A DNA stretch of 64,000 nucleotides from JALHFZ01 sp963674625 (GTDB taxonomy: Bacteria; Synergistota; Synergistia; Synergistales; Aminobacteriaceae). The notes under the pieces are model-generated. The model was not told the origin of the DNA, did not search any database, and saw nothing but the letters and a program-made list of their open reading frames with translations. Numbering within the stretch: position 1 is the stretch's first letter; each line of letters starts with the position of its first letter. The stretch is taken from NCBI GenBank assembly GCA_963674625.2, contig CAXXXO010000004.1:1488001-1552000 (forward strand), in the 5' to 3' direction. Below, piece by piece: positions 26,080 through 34,735 of the stretch. The position numbers were made by a program, and so were the translations under genes.

Positions 26080-28035
26080 ATGTGGAATGAAATTTCGGAA
26101 AGATGGAACGGCCTCCGCGTCCCGTTTTTTCCGGAGGAGATCAAGGGACGAAAGCGCACCCTGAGAGGAATGTGGGCGTTTCTTTTTTCGGCCGCCGCAG
26201 TGTTCATGTCAGGCTGGTATATGTACACCTCAGGTTTCGGCCTTGTCTCCTCGGAGACGAACCGCGGCTTGTATCTGATGTTCACCTCAGTGCTCGTTTT
26301 TATGCTCTATCCCGCATCCCGGCGGTCTCCCCGGGACCGCCCCGGCTGGTTCGATCTTCTCTGCATTCTTCTCGTGGTCCTTTCCATCGGCTACTGGATC
26401 AACCAGTATTCCCAATATGCCATGTACCGGGTGAGTGATCCCACCCGGACGGATTTCGTCATGGGAATCATCTGCCTCGTCATGATCGTGGAAACCACCC
26501 GGAGGGCCCTGGGCATCACCATGCCCATTCTCGCCGTGATCTTTCTCGCCCAGCTGTATTTCGGACCCGCCCTTCCCGGAAAGCTTGCTCATTCCGGCGT
26601 GGGATGGGAGCGGATCATCGAATTCATCTACAGCACCCAGGAGGGAATTTTCGGCACCATTGCCGCCACCTTCGCAACCTTCGTCTTTCCCTTCATGATC
26701 TTCGGAGCATTTCTGGAACGGAGCGGCGCCGGTGGATTCTTCATGGAACTCGCCACATCGATCACGGGACGGTGGCGGGGTGGGCCGGCAAAAATTGCAG
26801 TGGTCACCTCCGCCCTCTTCGGCTCCATCTCCGGTTCTTCCGTTGCAAACGTCGTTTCTACCGGGACCTTCACGATCCCCATGATGAAACGACTGGGCTT
26901 CAAACCCGAGACCGCGGGAGCCATCGAGGCGGTCGCCTCGACGGGAGGGCAGTTCATGCCGCCGGTCATGGGCGCGGGGGTCTTCATCCTCGCCACCCTC
27001 ATCGAAATGGAATATCTCACCATCGCCGCTCTGAACATCATCCCCGCTCTTCTGTATTTTCTCTTCGTCCTGGCCATGGTGGACCTCGAAGCTCTGGGCA
27101 ACAACCTCAAGGGATTGCCCCCGGAAGAAATTCCCGATTTCAAAACTACATGGCGGCGGGGATGGTATTTCTTTCTTCCTCTCGTTGTGGTTCTCGGCGC
27201 CCTTTTTATCGGATACTCGCCGGAAATCGGTGCGTTTTACGGAACCCTGGCGGCAATCGCGGTCTCCTACGTTAATAAGGAAACGCGAATGACGGCCAGG
27301 GATTTCGTCAACGGACTGGTCGCCGGCGCTCAATCCAACAACTCGGCGGGAGCGGCCATCGGTTCCCTCGGAATCATCATAGGAGGGATCGTCCTCGCAG
27401 GCCTGGGACTGAAGTTCTCCGCGATTCTCGTCGAATTCGCCCGGGGAAATCTCGTTCTGACAGCCGCAATGGTCATGGTCATTTCCATCATCGTCGGAAT
27501 GGGCTCCAGCACGACGGGATCCTACATCATTCTTTCCGTCGTCGCGGCGCCGGCTCTGATGCATCTCGGCGTTTCCACTCTTGCCGCTCATCTCATGGTC
27601 TTTTACGCGGCCTGCCTTTCGAACGTCACTCCGCCCGTCTGCGTGTCGGCCTTCGCCGGTGCGGCTATTGCGGGGTCCGACCCAATGAAGACCGGCTTTG
27701 TCTCTCTGAAATACAGTCTTCCCCTGATTTTTCTGCCCTTGGGATTTGTGTTTGTCCCGGGGCTTCTGATGACCGGATCGATATTTTCCATTACATGGAG
27801 CATATTCGGAGTCTTGATCGGCTTTCTCGCTCTGGCGGTGGCCGTACAGGGTTCCGACTTCATCGATCCTAAAATTCCGGTTCTGAAAAGAATATTCTTC
27901 GGCATCGCTGCGGGTTTTCTTCTTTTTCCGACAAACGTCTGGCTCGATGCCGCGATTATCGCGGGAATCATCACCTCTTACCTTCCGGGAATTAGAGGAT
28001 ACGCGGAGGGAAAAGGAAAAAGCGGTGCTTCCTGA
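26080..28035 (+). CDS. TRAP transporter fused permease (DctQM) 2
   Basis: About 651 residues from ATG 26080 after a G-rich site. Many membrane helices are evident, with DctM signatures GGQFMPPVMGAGVFILA and VGMGSSTTGSYII. The second signature differs from permeases 1 and 3, which have MGxPxTxxYxI, so its substrate or coupling residues may differ. It pairs with receptor 2. The panB-like gene follows after 63 bases, making import of a 2-oxo acid plausible but unproven. Confidence 0.92.
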   Translation: MWNEISERWNGLRVPFFPEEIKGRKRTLRGMWAFLFSAAAVFMSGWYMYTSGFGLVSSETNRGLYLMFTSVLVFMLYPASRRSPRDRPGWFDLLCILLVVLSIGYWINQYSQYAMYRVSDPTRTDFVMGIICLVMIVETTRRALGITMPILAVIFLAQLYFGPALPGKLAHSGVGWERIIEFIYSTQEGIFGTIAATFATFVFPFMIFGAFLERSGAGGFFMELATSITGRWRGGPAKIAVVTSALFGSISGSSVANVVSTGTFTIPMMKRLGFKPETAGAIEAVASTGGQFMPPVMGAGVFILATLIEMEYLTIAALNIIPALLYFLFVLAMVDLEALGNNLKGLPPEEIPDFKTTWRRGWYFFLPLVVVLGALFIGYSPEIGAFYGTLAAIAVSYVNKETRMTARDFVNGLVAGAQSNNSAGAAIGSLGIIIGGIVLAGLGLKFSAILVEFARGNLVLTAAMVMVISIIVGMGSSTTGSYIILSVVAAPALMHLGVSTLAAHLMVFYAACLSNVTPPVCVSAFAGAAIAGSDPMKTGFVSLKYSLPLIFLPLGFVFVPGLLMTGSIFSITWSIFGVLIGFLALAVAVQGSDFIDPKIPVLKRIFFGIAAGFLLFPTNVWLDAAIIAGIITSYLPGIRGYAEGKGKSGAS

Positions 28036-28098
28036 GCCAAGGGAATCGCCGTACGCTGTGCCTGATTGAGATCAATAAAATCGAAGGGGGTATAAACA

Positions 28099-28953
28099 AT
28101 GGCAAAGAAAAAAGGACGGCTGGATTTTGTGAAGATGAAGGAGCAGGGAGAGCAGGTGACGTGGGTCACGGCCTACGACTTCCCCATGGCGAGCTTCGCC
28201 GAGGCGGCGGGGATGGACATGATCCTCGTGGGCGACTCCCTCGGAATGATCACCCTGGGCTACTCGGGGACCATCCCCGTCACCATGGAGGACTGCCTCA
28301 GCCACTGCAAGGCTGTGCGCCGGGGAGCGCCGAACACCTTCGTCATGGGTGACATGCCCTTCGGGTCTTACCAGACTTCCGACGAAAAGGCCGTGGAGAA
28401 CGCGGTGCGGTTTCTCAAGGAGGCGGACATGGACGCCATCAAGCTCGAGGGCGGCGTAAGGGTCAAGAGCCGCATCCGGGCCATCGCGGACGCGGGGATA
28501 CTGGTCTGCGGCCATATCGGCCTCACCCCCCAGAGCTCCGGCCCCCTCGGCGGCTTCAAGGCCCAGGGTCTCGACCCCGAGTCTGCCCGGTACGTCATCG
28601 AGGACGCCCTTGCTGTTGAGGAGAGCGGGGCCTACGCCCTTCTCGTGGAGGCTGTGCCGCCCGAGCTGACGCGCTTTATTGCGAAGAAGCTCACTATACC
28701 CGTCTACTCCATCGGAGCCGGTGGTCCCTGCGACGGGCAGCTTCTGATCTGCGGCGACATGATGGGGATGTTCCAGGCCTTCACGCCGAAGTTCGTCAAG
28801 GTGTATGCCAACGTGGCGGAGACGATCACGAAGGGGTTCAAGGAGTACTGCGACGACGTTCGGACGGGGAAATTCCCGACGGACGATCACTGCTACCACG
28901 TGCGCAAGGGCATGGAGGAAGAGTACGAGGCCATGCTGAAGGAGTACGAGTAG
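28099..28953 (+). CDS. panB: 3-methyl-2-oxobutanoate hydroxymethyltransferase-like protein (PanB family)
   Basis: A 284-residue TIM-barrel protein of PanB size. It keeps the metal/substrate motifs VGDSLGM, GDMPFGSY and IKLEGG and the catalytic-region Glu in LLVEAVP. PanB adds a hydroxymethyl group from methylene-tetrahydrofolate to 2-oxoisovalerate in pantothenate synthesis. The usual GHDSTLPVT motif is here GYSGTIPVT, and no panC or panD is nearby. It lies between two TRAP transporters in a catabolic island. It may therefore work on a related 2-oxo acid or in reverse; this is inference. ATG follows AAGGGGG. Confidence 0.85.
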   Translation: MAKKKGRLDFVKMKEQGEQVTWVTAYDFPMASFAEAAGMDMILVGDSLGMITLGYSGTIPVTMEDCLSHCKAVRRGAPNTFVMGDMPFGSYQTSDEKAVENAVRFLKEADMDAIKLEGGVRVKSRIRAIADAGILVCGHIGLTPQSSGPLGGFKAQGLDPESARYVIEDALAVEESGAYALLVEAVPPELTRFIAKKLTIPVYSIGAGGPCDGQLLICGDMMGMFQAFTPKFVKVYANVAETITKGFKEYCDDVRTGKFPTDDHCYHVRKGMEEEYEAMLKEYE

Positions 28954-28996
28954 CTCCAGCTGAAAAACTTCACGGAAAAGTAGTAGAGGAACAGAG

Positions 28997-29028
28997 GGAG
29001 GACAGGGATGATATTTTCCCTGTCCTCC
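28997..29028 (+). terminator. hairpin after panB
   Basis: A perfect 12-base stem (28997-29008 with 29017-29028) and 8-base loop lie 44 bases after the panB stop. A clear T run is missing, so it is a weak terminator or mRNA-end stabiliser. Confidence 0.5.
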
Positions 29029-29073
29029 GTTGTATTGCGGCAGTCGATTAATAACCTAGAACACAAGAGGCAT

Positions 29074-29102
29074 TTGACATCAGACATATCCGGTGATAGA
29101 CT
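29074..29102 (+). promoter_or_regulatory. sigma-70 promoter of TRAP system 3
   Basis: TTGACA (29074-29079) and TAGACT (29097-29102) are separated by 17 bases, in an AT-rich gap about 105 bases before the receptor start. Confidence 0.55.
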
Positions 29103-29206
29103 GTTGAAAATCCAAAAAAAAATGACATGCAAATTTGAAAAATAAGGTCTTTGATAATGGGAAGAGTTTTTTTGTTGCATAAAACACATTTAAGGAGGGG
29201 AATTTT

Positions 29207-30193
29207 GTGGAGAAAAGTTGGAAGAAAATAGGTATGTCCCTGTTTCTCTTGAGCTGTCTGGCGATTTTGTCTTTGATGGGCGGTTTCAATCCCGCAGAGG
29301 CCGCTTCAAAAAAGGTGCGGCTCATAATCGGGACAGGCGGAGTGGCAGGTTCATATTATCCCACAGGCGGAGCGATGGCGAGAATCTGGACGAAATATAT
29401 CGATGACGTCAGTGTTTCGGCCCAATCGACGGGGGCTTCCATTGAAAATACCAGACTTCTTGAGGATGGAGAAATCGAGCTCGCACTGACGCAAACAGAT
29501 CTTGCTGAGTACGCGGTGAAAGGGCAGCATATGTTCAAGACTCCCTCAAAACATATGATGGCCCTTGCCTCTCTTTTCCCGGAGCACATTATGATTTTTG
29601 TTCCGCAGGATTCCGATATCAAAACTGTTGCTGATTTAAAGGGCAAAAAGGTTTCCGTCGGTTCTCAGGGAAGCGGCGGTCTCATAAACTCGGACCAGGT
29701 GTTTGGGCAGTGGGGAGTAACATTTAAAGACATTACCCCTTTATATCTTACAAATGTCGATGCTGTTGATCGGATGAAAGACGGACTTCTTGACGCAGTC
29801 TTTGTGACAACTGCTTCCCCGAATGCCGCTTTTCAGGATTTGTGCGTTTCGAAAAACGTGCGCCTCCTCAGTTTTACAGATGAAGACCTCAAAAATCTGA
29901 CGGTAAAATATCCTTTCTTCAAAATTGTCACGATTCCTGCCGGTACCTACAATGGTCAGGAGAAAGATGTGAAAACTATTGCTGTGAGGGCTGTATTGGC
30001 AGTACGAGACGATTTGGATGAGAACATCGTCTATAATTTAACCAAGTCCCTTTGGGAAAATAAAAAGGAACTCACTGAAATGATGGTAAAGCTGAGTGAC
30101 ATGGACCCTGCAGATCCTGTAAAGGGCGTTACGATAGATGTTCACCCTGGTTCGATAAAGTATTATAAGGAAAAAGGTGTGTGGAAGCAGTAA
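29207..30193 (+). CDS. TAXI-family TRAP transporter solute receptor 3
   Basis: A 328-residue exported receptor starting at GTG after AAGGAGGGG. The signal peptide has the core SLFLLSCLAILSLMGG with cleavage after AEA. The TAXI motifs are IGTGGVAGSYYPTGGAMARI and VSVGSQGSGGLINSDQ; the first is the glutamate/arginine-like TAXI type and is unlike receptors 1 and 2. Codons are clearly more AT-rich than in the genes before it, suggesting separate origin. It has its own promoter, and a strong hairpin separates it from the permease gene. Confidence 0.93.
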   Translation: MEKSWKKIGMSLFLLSCLAILSLMGGFNPAEAASKKVRLIIGTGGVAGSYYPTGGAMARIWTKYIDDVSVSAQSTGASIENTRLLEDGEIELALTQTDLAEYAVKGQHMFKTPSKHMMALASLFPEHIMIFVPQDSDIKTVADLKGKKVSVGSQGSGGLINSDQVFGQWGVTFKDITPLYLTNVDAVDRMKDGLLDAVFVTTASPNAAFQDLCVSKNVRLLSFTDEDLKNLTVKYPFFKIVTIPAGTYNGQEKDVKTIAVRAVLAVRDDLDENIVYNLTKSLWENKKELTEMMVKLSDMDPADPVKGVTIDVHPGSIKYYKEKGVWKQ

Positions 30194-30210
30194 AGCAGAC
30201 TGTGTATTTG

Positions 30211-30244
30211 AAGAAGCGGATCGAGAAACACGGATCCGCTTCTT
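30211..30244 (+). terminator. attenuator-like hairpin between receptor 3 and permease 3
   Basis: A perfect 12-base stem (AAGAAGCGGATC with GATCCGCTTCTT) with a 10-base loop ends in TCTTTGTT. It is 17 bases after the receptor stop and 19 bases before the permease start, so it probably reduces read-through and makes more receptor than permease. Confidence 0.7.
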
Positions 30245-30262
30245 TGTTATGGAGGGATGAAA

Positions 30263-32203
30263 ATGGATGGTGTGGATTCCGAAAATAAGATTGCAGAATC
30301 AAGGAAAATAGAAGATATTGTCGCTGACTTTGACCGGGAATCGGCTACGCGTAATCTTTCGGGTTTTCCGAAGAAGTTCGTCTCGGTTTTTGCGATTCTG
30401 TTTTCATCATTTCAACTTTATACTGCAATGTTTGGGGCTCTGCCTCCACAGCTTCAGCGATCGGTGCATTTATCCTTTGCCTTGGTTCTTATATATATTC
30501 TTTACCCATTTTCAAAAGCAGGCAGAAAAAACCCCATCAGTTTTGTTGATATTTTTCTCAGTGCAATCAGCAGCCTTGTGGCAATTTATTGGATTGTCGG
30601 GTATGAAGACATTATCTATAGAGCAGGGGCGATCACACCCGTAGATTTTGCAATGGGAATTCTGGCTGTAGTTCTTACACTCGAGGCAACAAGAAGAGTT
30701 TGCGGCTATCCTGTTTTTTTTATAGGGATTGCCGCGTTGTTCTATTGTTACTTTGGACCCTACTTCCCCGAGTTTTTTGAAATTAGGGGTTTTTCCTTGA
30801 AACGTATCGTAGCACACATGTATTTAAGCACTGAAGGGATGCTTGGGATTCCTATTGGTGTAGTGAGCACCTTCGTTTTCTTATTCCTTCTTTTTGGTGC
30901 CTTTCTTGCGAAGACTGGAGTTGGACAGTTTTTCAACGATTTTGCCAATGCATTGACCGGAAAGTCCATAGGTGGTCCGGCGAAAGTTGCCGTTATAAGC
31001 AGTGCCCTTCAGGGGACCATTTCAGGGAGTTCAATAGCAAATACTGTTGCTTCTGGAAGTTTCACCATTCCAATGATGATTAAGATGGGATACCGACCTG
31101 AATTTGCAGCGGCAGTTGAAGCGGCCGCTTCAACTGGAGGGCAGCTGATGCCTCCCATAATGGGAGCAGCGGCATTTCTCATGGCAGAATTTACCGGTGT
31201 CCCCTATTGGAAAATCGCTGTTTCGGCAACTATTCCCGCCATTCTTTATTTTACCGGCATTTTTATCGCGGTGCATATTGAGTCAAAAAGATTGGGTCTA
31301 AAGGGACTTGCGGCAGACGAAGTTCCAGTGCTGTGGCACGTAATAAAAGAAAAGGGGATTCTGTTTGCCCCGGTGATCGTAATCGTTGTCGTTTTATCGT
31401 TGGGTTATACGCCTATGAGAGCGGGTTTACTGGGGATCGCTTCGGCAATTCTGGCAGGCTCGCTTTTTAAGGAAAACCGCATGACATTCAAGGACTATGC
31501 GGTTGCCCTCGAAAGCGGAGCGAGGACGGCTCTCGGCGTCGCAGCCGTCAGTGCCACCGCCGGAATAGTGGTCGGCACCATTTCTTTGACGGGACTGGGA
31601 CTCAAACTTGCCACAGGACTTGTAGATCTTGCTGGTGGCAACATCATGATCACGATGATATTGGCGATGTTTTCATCAATTATTCTTGGAATGGGTGTTC
31701 CGACGACCGCAAATTATGTTATTACATCCACAATCTGCAGTCCTGCTCTGATGCAGTTGGGGGTACCCATTGTAGCAGCCCATCTTTTTGTTTTTTATTT
31801 TGGAATAATCGCAGATATTACTCCGCCTGTTTGTTCTGCCGCATTTGCAGGTGCCGGAATTGCCGGAGCCAATCCTTTAAAAACAGGTATCAATGCCTCG
31901 AAGCTGGCAATAGGTGCATTTATAATTCCCTACATGTTTGTATTATCACCTGAGCTAGTCCTCATCAATGCGACTCCGGCCACGCTGCTTCGAATCATAC
32001 CCGGAGCCCTTGTCGGAATGATGGCTATTTCAAGTGCAGTCCAGGGATGGATGCTGACAAAACTCACTGTGATCGAACGGATTCTTCTTCTGGCTTCAGG
32101 GCTCATGCTGATTGAAACAGGACTTATGACGGACGGCATTGGTTTTTCCGTGTTGGCGCTTTTTTACCTCTTCAAACGCTATCGGATCAGGCGAAGTGCC
32201 TAA
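30263..32203 (+). CDS. TRAP transporter fused permease (DctQM) 3
   Basis: About 646 residues from ATG 30263, six bases after GGAGGG (an ATG six bases earlier overlaps that site). It is a multi-helix fused permease with the DctM signatures GGQLMPPIMGAAAFLMAEF and LGMGVPTTANYVI. It has a longer polar N-terminus than the other two. It is AT-rich, like receptor 3, which it must serve. No enzyme gene follows it; instead the region decays into an insertion-sequence remnant. Confidence 0.92.
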   Translation: MDGVDSENKIAESRKIEDIVADFDRESATRNLSGFPKKFVSVFAILFSSFQLYTAMFGALPPQLQRSVHLSFALVLIYILYPFSKAGRKNPISFVDIFLSAISSLVAIYWIVGYEDIIYRAGAITPVDFAMGILAVVLTLEATRRVCGYPVFFIGIAALFYCYFGPYFPEFFEIRGFSLKRIVAHMYLSTEGMLGIPIGVVSTFVFLFLLFGAFLAKTGVGQFFNDFANALTGKSIGGPAKVAVISSALQGTISGSSIANTVASGSFTIPMMIKMGYRPEFAAAVEAAASTGGQLMPPIMGAAAFLMAEFTGVPYWKIAVSATIPAILYFTGIFIAVHIESKRLGLKGLAADEVPVLWHVIKEKGILFAPVIVIVVVLSLGYTPMRAGLLGIASAILAGSLFKENRMTFKDYAVALESGARTALGVAAVSATAGIVVGTISLTGLGLKLATGLVDLAGGNIMITMILAMFSSIILGMGVPTTANYVITSTICSPALMQLGVPIVAAHLFVFYFGIIADITPPVCSAAFAGAGIAGANPLKTGINASKLAIGAFIIPYMFVLSPELVLINATPATLLRIIPGALVGMMAISSAVQGWMLTKLTVIERILLLASGLMLIETGLMTDGIGFSVLALFYLFKRYRIRRSA

Positions 32204-32583
32204 GAACCGTTGAATTAAGCGTTTTCTGACCGCGGACAGCAAAAATCCGCGCGTCAAATTCTGTTATGTTTTCGAAGCCCAAATTTCTTTCATGACAAGA
32301 AGCAGCTTGACTTCAAATACAAGGAATAACTCTAGAGATGGAATATTGAACAATAGAGCAATCATACACATGGGAATCGGATGGGGGCATTTAAGGATTT
32401 CAGGTTTTACAAGCAGATTGCCGGAATTTCAAGGCAGTGTCAGTCAATATTTTTTCCGACTTCGCAGGGTGTGTATCGAGAAGCCTTGCAAACAGCGGAT
32501 AGTGATTCGTACGTCGACACTTCACAGCCCCTCTTTTCAATTAGGTGAAAAGAGGGGCTGTCCTGTAAGAATGTTTTTTTCAG
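32204..32583. other. gene-free stretch between TRAP system 3 and IS remnant
   Basis: About 380 AT-rich bases without a supported gene. The one reading frame here (32292 onward) has no ribosome site and matches no family. The only clear structure is the perfect inverted repeat at 32524-32561. Confidence 0.5.
32524..32561. repeat. perfect 16-base inverted repeat at the edge of the IS remnant
   Basis: ACAGCCCCTCTTTTCA (32524-32539) is the exact inverse of 32546-32561, with a 6-base loop. It sits immediately where similarity to an IS256 transposase begins. It could be a terminator or the end structure of a mobile element whose deletion truncated the transposase. Confidence 0.6.
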
Positions 32584-33009
32584 TTCTCCCATCGGATTTT
32601 CAATGCCTTGAACCTGGAAGATGCCTTCATCTTCATCGAAGAGACGATGGACAACTACGAAAAAGACATTCCTGAACTTGCGGATATGCTGGAAGAAGGC
32701 AAGGAAGATGTTCTGGCTGTTTACGTTCTTCCGAAGAAATACCGGAAACGCTTCCGAACGACGAACATGCTGGAAAGACTGAACGAGGAGATCCGGCGCA
32801 GGGAGAAAGTTGTCCGCATCTTTTCAGATGATGGCTCCGTTCTGTGTCTTATTGGTTCACTCCTTATCGGGCGAGACGAAGAATGGAGCTCAGGAAGGGT
32901 TTTCCTGGACATGACAGAAAACCATGAAGCCATGCTATTTCTGGAGAAGGGCTGGCATGACGAGTGTCAAGGTTCAGCGAAGAGTGCAGCAGAACTACAA
33001 GCTGTTTAA
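32584..33009 (+). pseudogene. IS256-family transposase, C-terminal fragment
   Basis: The frame encodes about the last 140 residues of an IS256 (mutator-type) transposase, including RIFNALNLEDA, EEGKEDVLAVYVLP, RTTNMLERLNEEIRRREKVV and EEWSSGRVFLDM. A full transposase has about 400 residues, so the N-terminal two thirds with the DDE residues are missing, apart from the terminal Glu region. No start codon with a ribosome site is present. It is a dead remnant marking past insertion or recombination beside the AT-rich TRAP system 3. Confidence 0.88.
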
Positions 33010-33131
33010 TAATTTAACTGAAAACTAATTTTCAGCAGCTTTAATAATTGACAAGATTTTTCGATATTGTAGGGGTTAGCCGCGACTCGAAGCCTTCTTC
33101 CGAAAAAGTGTCAGAGTTGAGTTCTCTTCGT

Positions 33132-33159
33132 AATGGCGAAGCCGAAAGGCTTCGCCATT
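33132..33159. terminator. GAAA-capped terminator hairpin
   Basis: AATGGCGAAGCC, a GAAA tetraloop and GGCTTCGCCATT form a perfect 12-base stem flanked by T/A tracts. It lies upstream of the small exported protein gene and could end transcription coming from the IS side. Confidence 0.75.
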
Positions 33160-33209
33160 TTCCAATATAATAAAAAAGGTATATGCTTTTCATTCAAGGG
33201 GGTGAAGCT

Positions 33210-33656
33210 GTGAAAGTGAAGCATCGGGTGTTGCTGGGAGTCTTGATCCTGCTTGCGGTTTCTGCAGGCGCCGCTCTTTCTGCGGAAAAATGTGAGACGA
33301 AAGGAGCGGTTACCCCCGCCTGGGGGAGCGCCGAGAGGAAGGCTATTCTGCAACCTCTTCGGACCTTTCTGCGGGAGAATATGCAGGTGGAGGCGGTTTT
33401 CGTCGTCCGCTGGATGAAGGTCAATGATAACTGGGCCTGGGTGGAGACAGACCCCCAGTCGAAGGACGGGAAAGAAAAGTACGAGCCATTACTGGCGCTG
33501 CTGAAGCGGGAGAAGGAGGGATGGACCATCGCGGAAATGCCGCCGCTCGAGGAGGATTCTCCCCCAGTGGACGATCTGTATTTTCGAGGTCTCGTTGAGG
33601 CCCATCCCGGTCTTTCTTCCGCCATCTTTCCCTCCCGGCCGAAGGCCGGGGAATAA
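33210..33656 (+). CDS. small exported protein of unknown function
   Basis: About 148 residues from GTG 33210, five bases after an AAGGGGGTG site. A signal peptide is clear (VLLGVLILLAVSAGAALSA, cleavage before EKC). The mature part of about 127 residues is hydrophilic, with a beta-rich centre (VFVVRWMKVNDNWAWVETDP), which resembles secreted SH3- or NTF2-like modules, but I do not recognise the family. It stands alone between a terminator and the convergent formamidase-like gene. Confidence 0.7.
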   Translation: MKVKHRVLLGVLILLAVSAGAALSAEKCETKGAVTPAWGSAERKAILQPLRTFLRENMQVEAVFVVRWMKVNDNWAWVETDPQSKDGKEKYEPLLALLKREKEGWTIAEMPPLEEDSPPVDDLYFRGLVEAHPGLSSAIFPSRPKAGE

Positions 33657-33668
33657 ATCAGCTGCCTC

Positions 33669-34676
33669 TCAGCTGAAGATGCCCTTGGGGATCATCCCAT
33701 GGATCCCCTTGTCGCCGTCGACCACCTCGGTGACCCTGAAATCCACCGCCAGGCTGCAGAGGGAGTAGGCTTCCTCCCGGGAGAGGTCCTTTTTTTCCTG
33801 AAGGAAGGCAATGGCCTCCCGGATGGCGATTTTCATGGCTTCGTCGAGGTCCGTATGGAAGCCCATGACGATCCAGTGGGTGGGGGTCTCAGCCATGGGG
33901 TAGGAGCGCTTCATGTCCTTCCGGACCACGAACTGGAGCTCCACTTCCTCGAAATAGGTCTCGGCGGCGGCGATGCTCACCTCGCCGTCCCCCTGGAGGG
34001 CATGGGCGTCGGCGGCCATAAAAAGGGCCCCCGGGACATTCACGGGGATATAAAGGGTCGTCCCCTCCACAAGTTCCTTGTTGTCCATGTTTCCGGCGAA
34101 GTAGCCGGGAACTGCCGGGGGACGAACCTCGCCGGGGCGGGGAGCCACGGCCATGGTCCCGAGGAAGGGGCGTACGGGAAGGGTTATCTCCGGAGTGAAC
34201 TGGATGGATTTTTTGTCATCCGAGAGATAAAGAGCCTTGAGGAACCCTTTGCTGAATCCCTCGGGGAGCCCCCCGGCCCCGACCGAATCTGGATAGATAT
34301 GGGTCACGGCATATTTCCCCGGTACGATGCGGCGGATCCGCACCTCGAGTGTGTCCCCCGGTTCGGCTCTCTGAACGTAAAAGGGCCCGGTGAAGGCGTA
34401 GAGGCCGATATTCCGTTCTCTCATGCTCTGCCGGAGGGCGAACATGTCGTCGAAGGTCATGTCGGGAGAGAGGTTCCCTTCCATCAGCATGACCGTGTTG
34501 AAGATCACCGTATCGCCGTCGTCAATGACAAGGGCGGGCGGTATGTCCGAGGTGAGCATGCCGTTGTAGGCCTGCTCCTTTGTGATGAAAAATTCATGGG
34601 TTGCGCCCTCTGAGCTGGAAGGCTGCCCAAACACAAAAAGAAGCGCCAGTGCAAAAAAGATCAAAGCAAGTGTCAT
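33669..34676 (-). CDS. exported acetamidase/formamidase-family protein
   Basis: A 335-residue FmdA/AmdA-fold protein. Family motifs include GPFYVQRAEPGDTLEVRI, AGNMDNKEL and ADAHALQGDGEVS, the last containing the conserved His and Asp of the metal site. Formamidase and acetamidase hydrolyse small amides to acid and ammonia. Unusually, the N-terminus is a signal peptide (LALIFFALALLFVFG, cleavage around SEG-ATH), so it is exported. It follows the molybdate/tungstate transporter genes by 59 bases on the same strand. The substrate and whether it really is an amidase remain open. Confidence 0.88.
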   Translation of the reverse strand: MTLALIFFALALLFVFGQPSSSEGATHEFFITKEQAYNGMLTSDIPPALVIDDGDTVIFNTVMLMEGNLSPDMTFDDMFALRQSMRERNIGLYAFTGPFYVQRAEPGDTLEVRIRRIVPGKYAVTHIYPDSVGAGGLPEGFSKGFLKALYLSDDKKSIQFTPEITLPVRPFLGTMAVAPRPGEVRPPAVPGYFAGNMDNKELVEGTTLYIPVNVPGALFMAADAHALQGDGEVSIAAAETYFEEVELQFVVRKDMKRSYPMAETPTHWIVMGFHTDLDEAMKIAIREAIAFLQEKKDLSREEAYSLCSLAVDFRVTEVVDGDKGIHGMIPKGIFS

Positions 34677-34735
34677 TCGTAAAATCCCCCCTGAAAAGAT
34701 GTAAAAACGAGTATATCAGCTTCCGGGAGAAGAGC

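Noticed and set aside
26287..27591. 434-codon antisense frame opposite TRAP permease 2
   Set aside because: It mirrors the codon structure of a clear multi-helix permease, is rich in His/Asp/Gly as typical for antisense of membrane genes, and has no ribosome site.
32292..32675. 127-codon frame before the transposase remnant
   Set aside because: Crosses the perfect inverted repeat and overlaps the transposase fragment in a different frame; no ribosome site or family.
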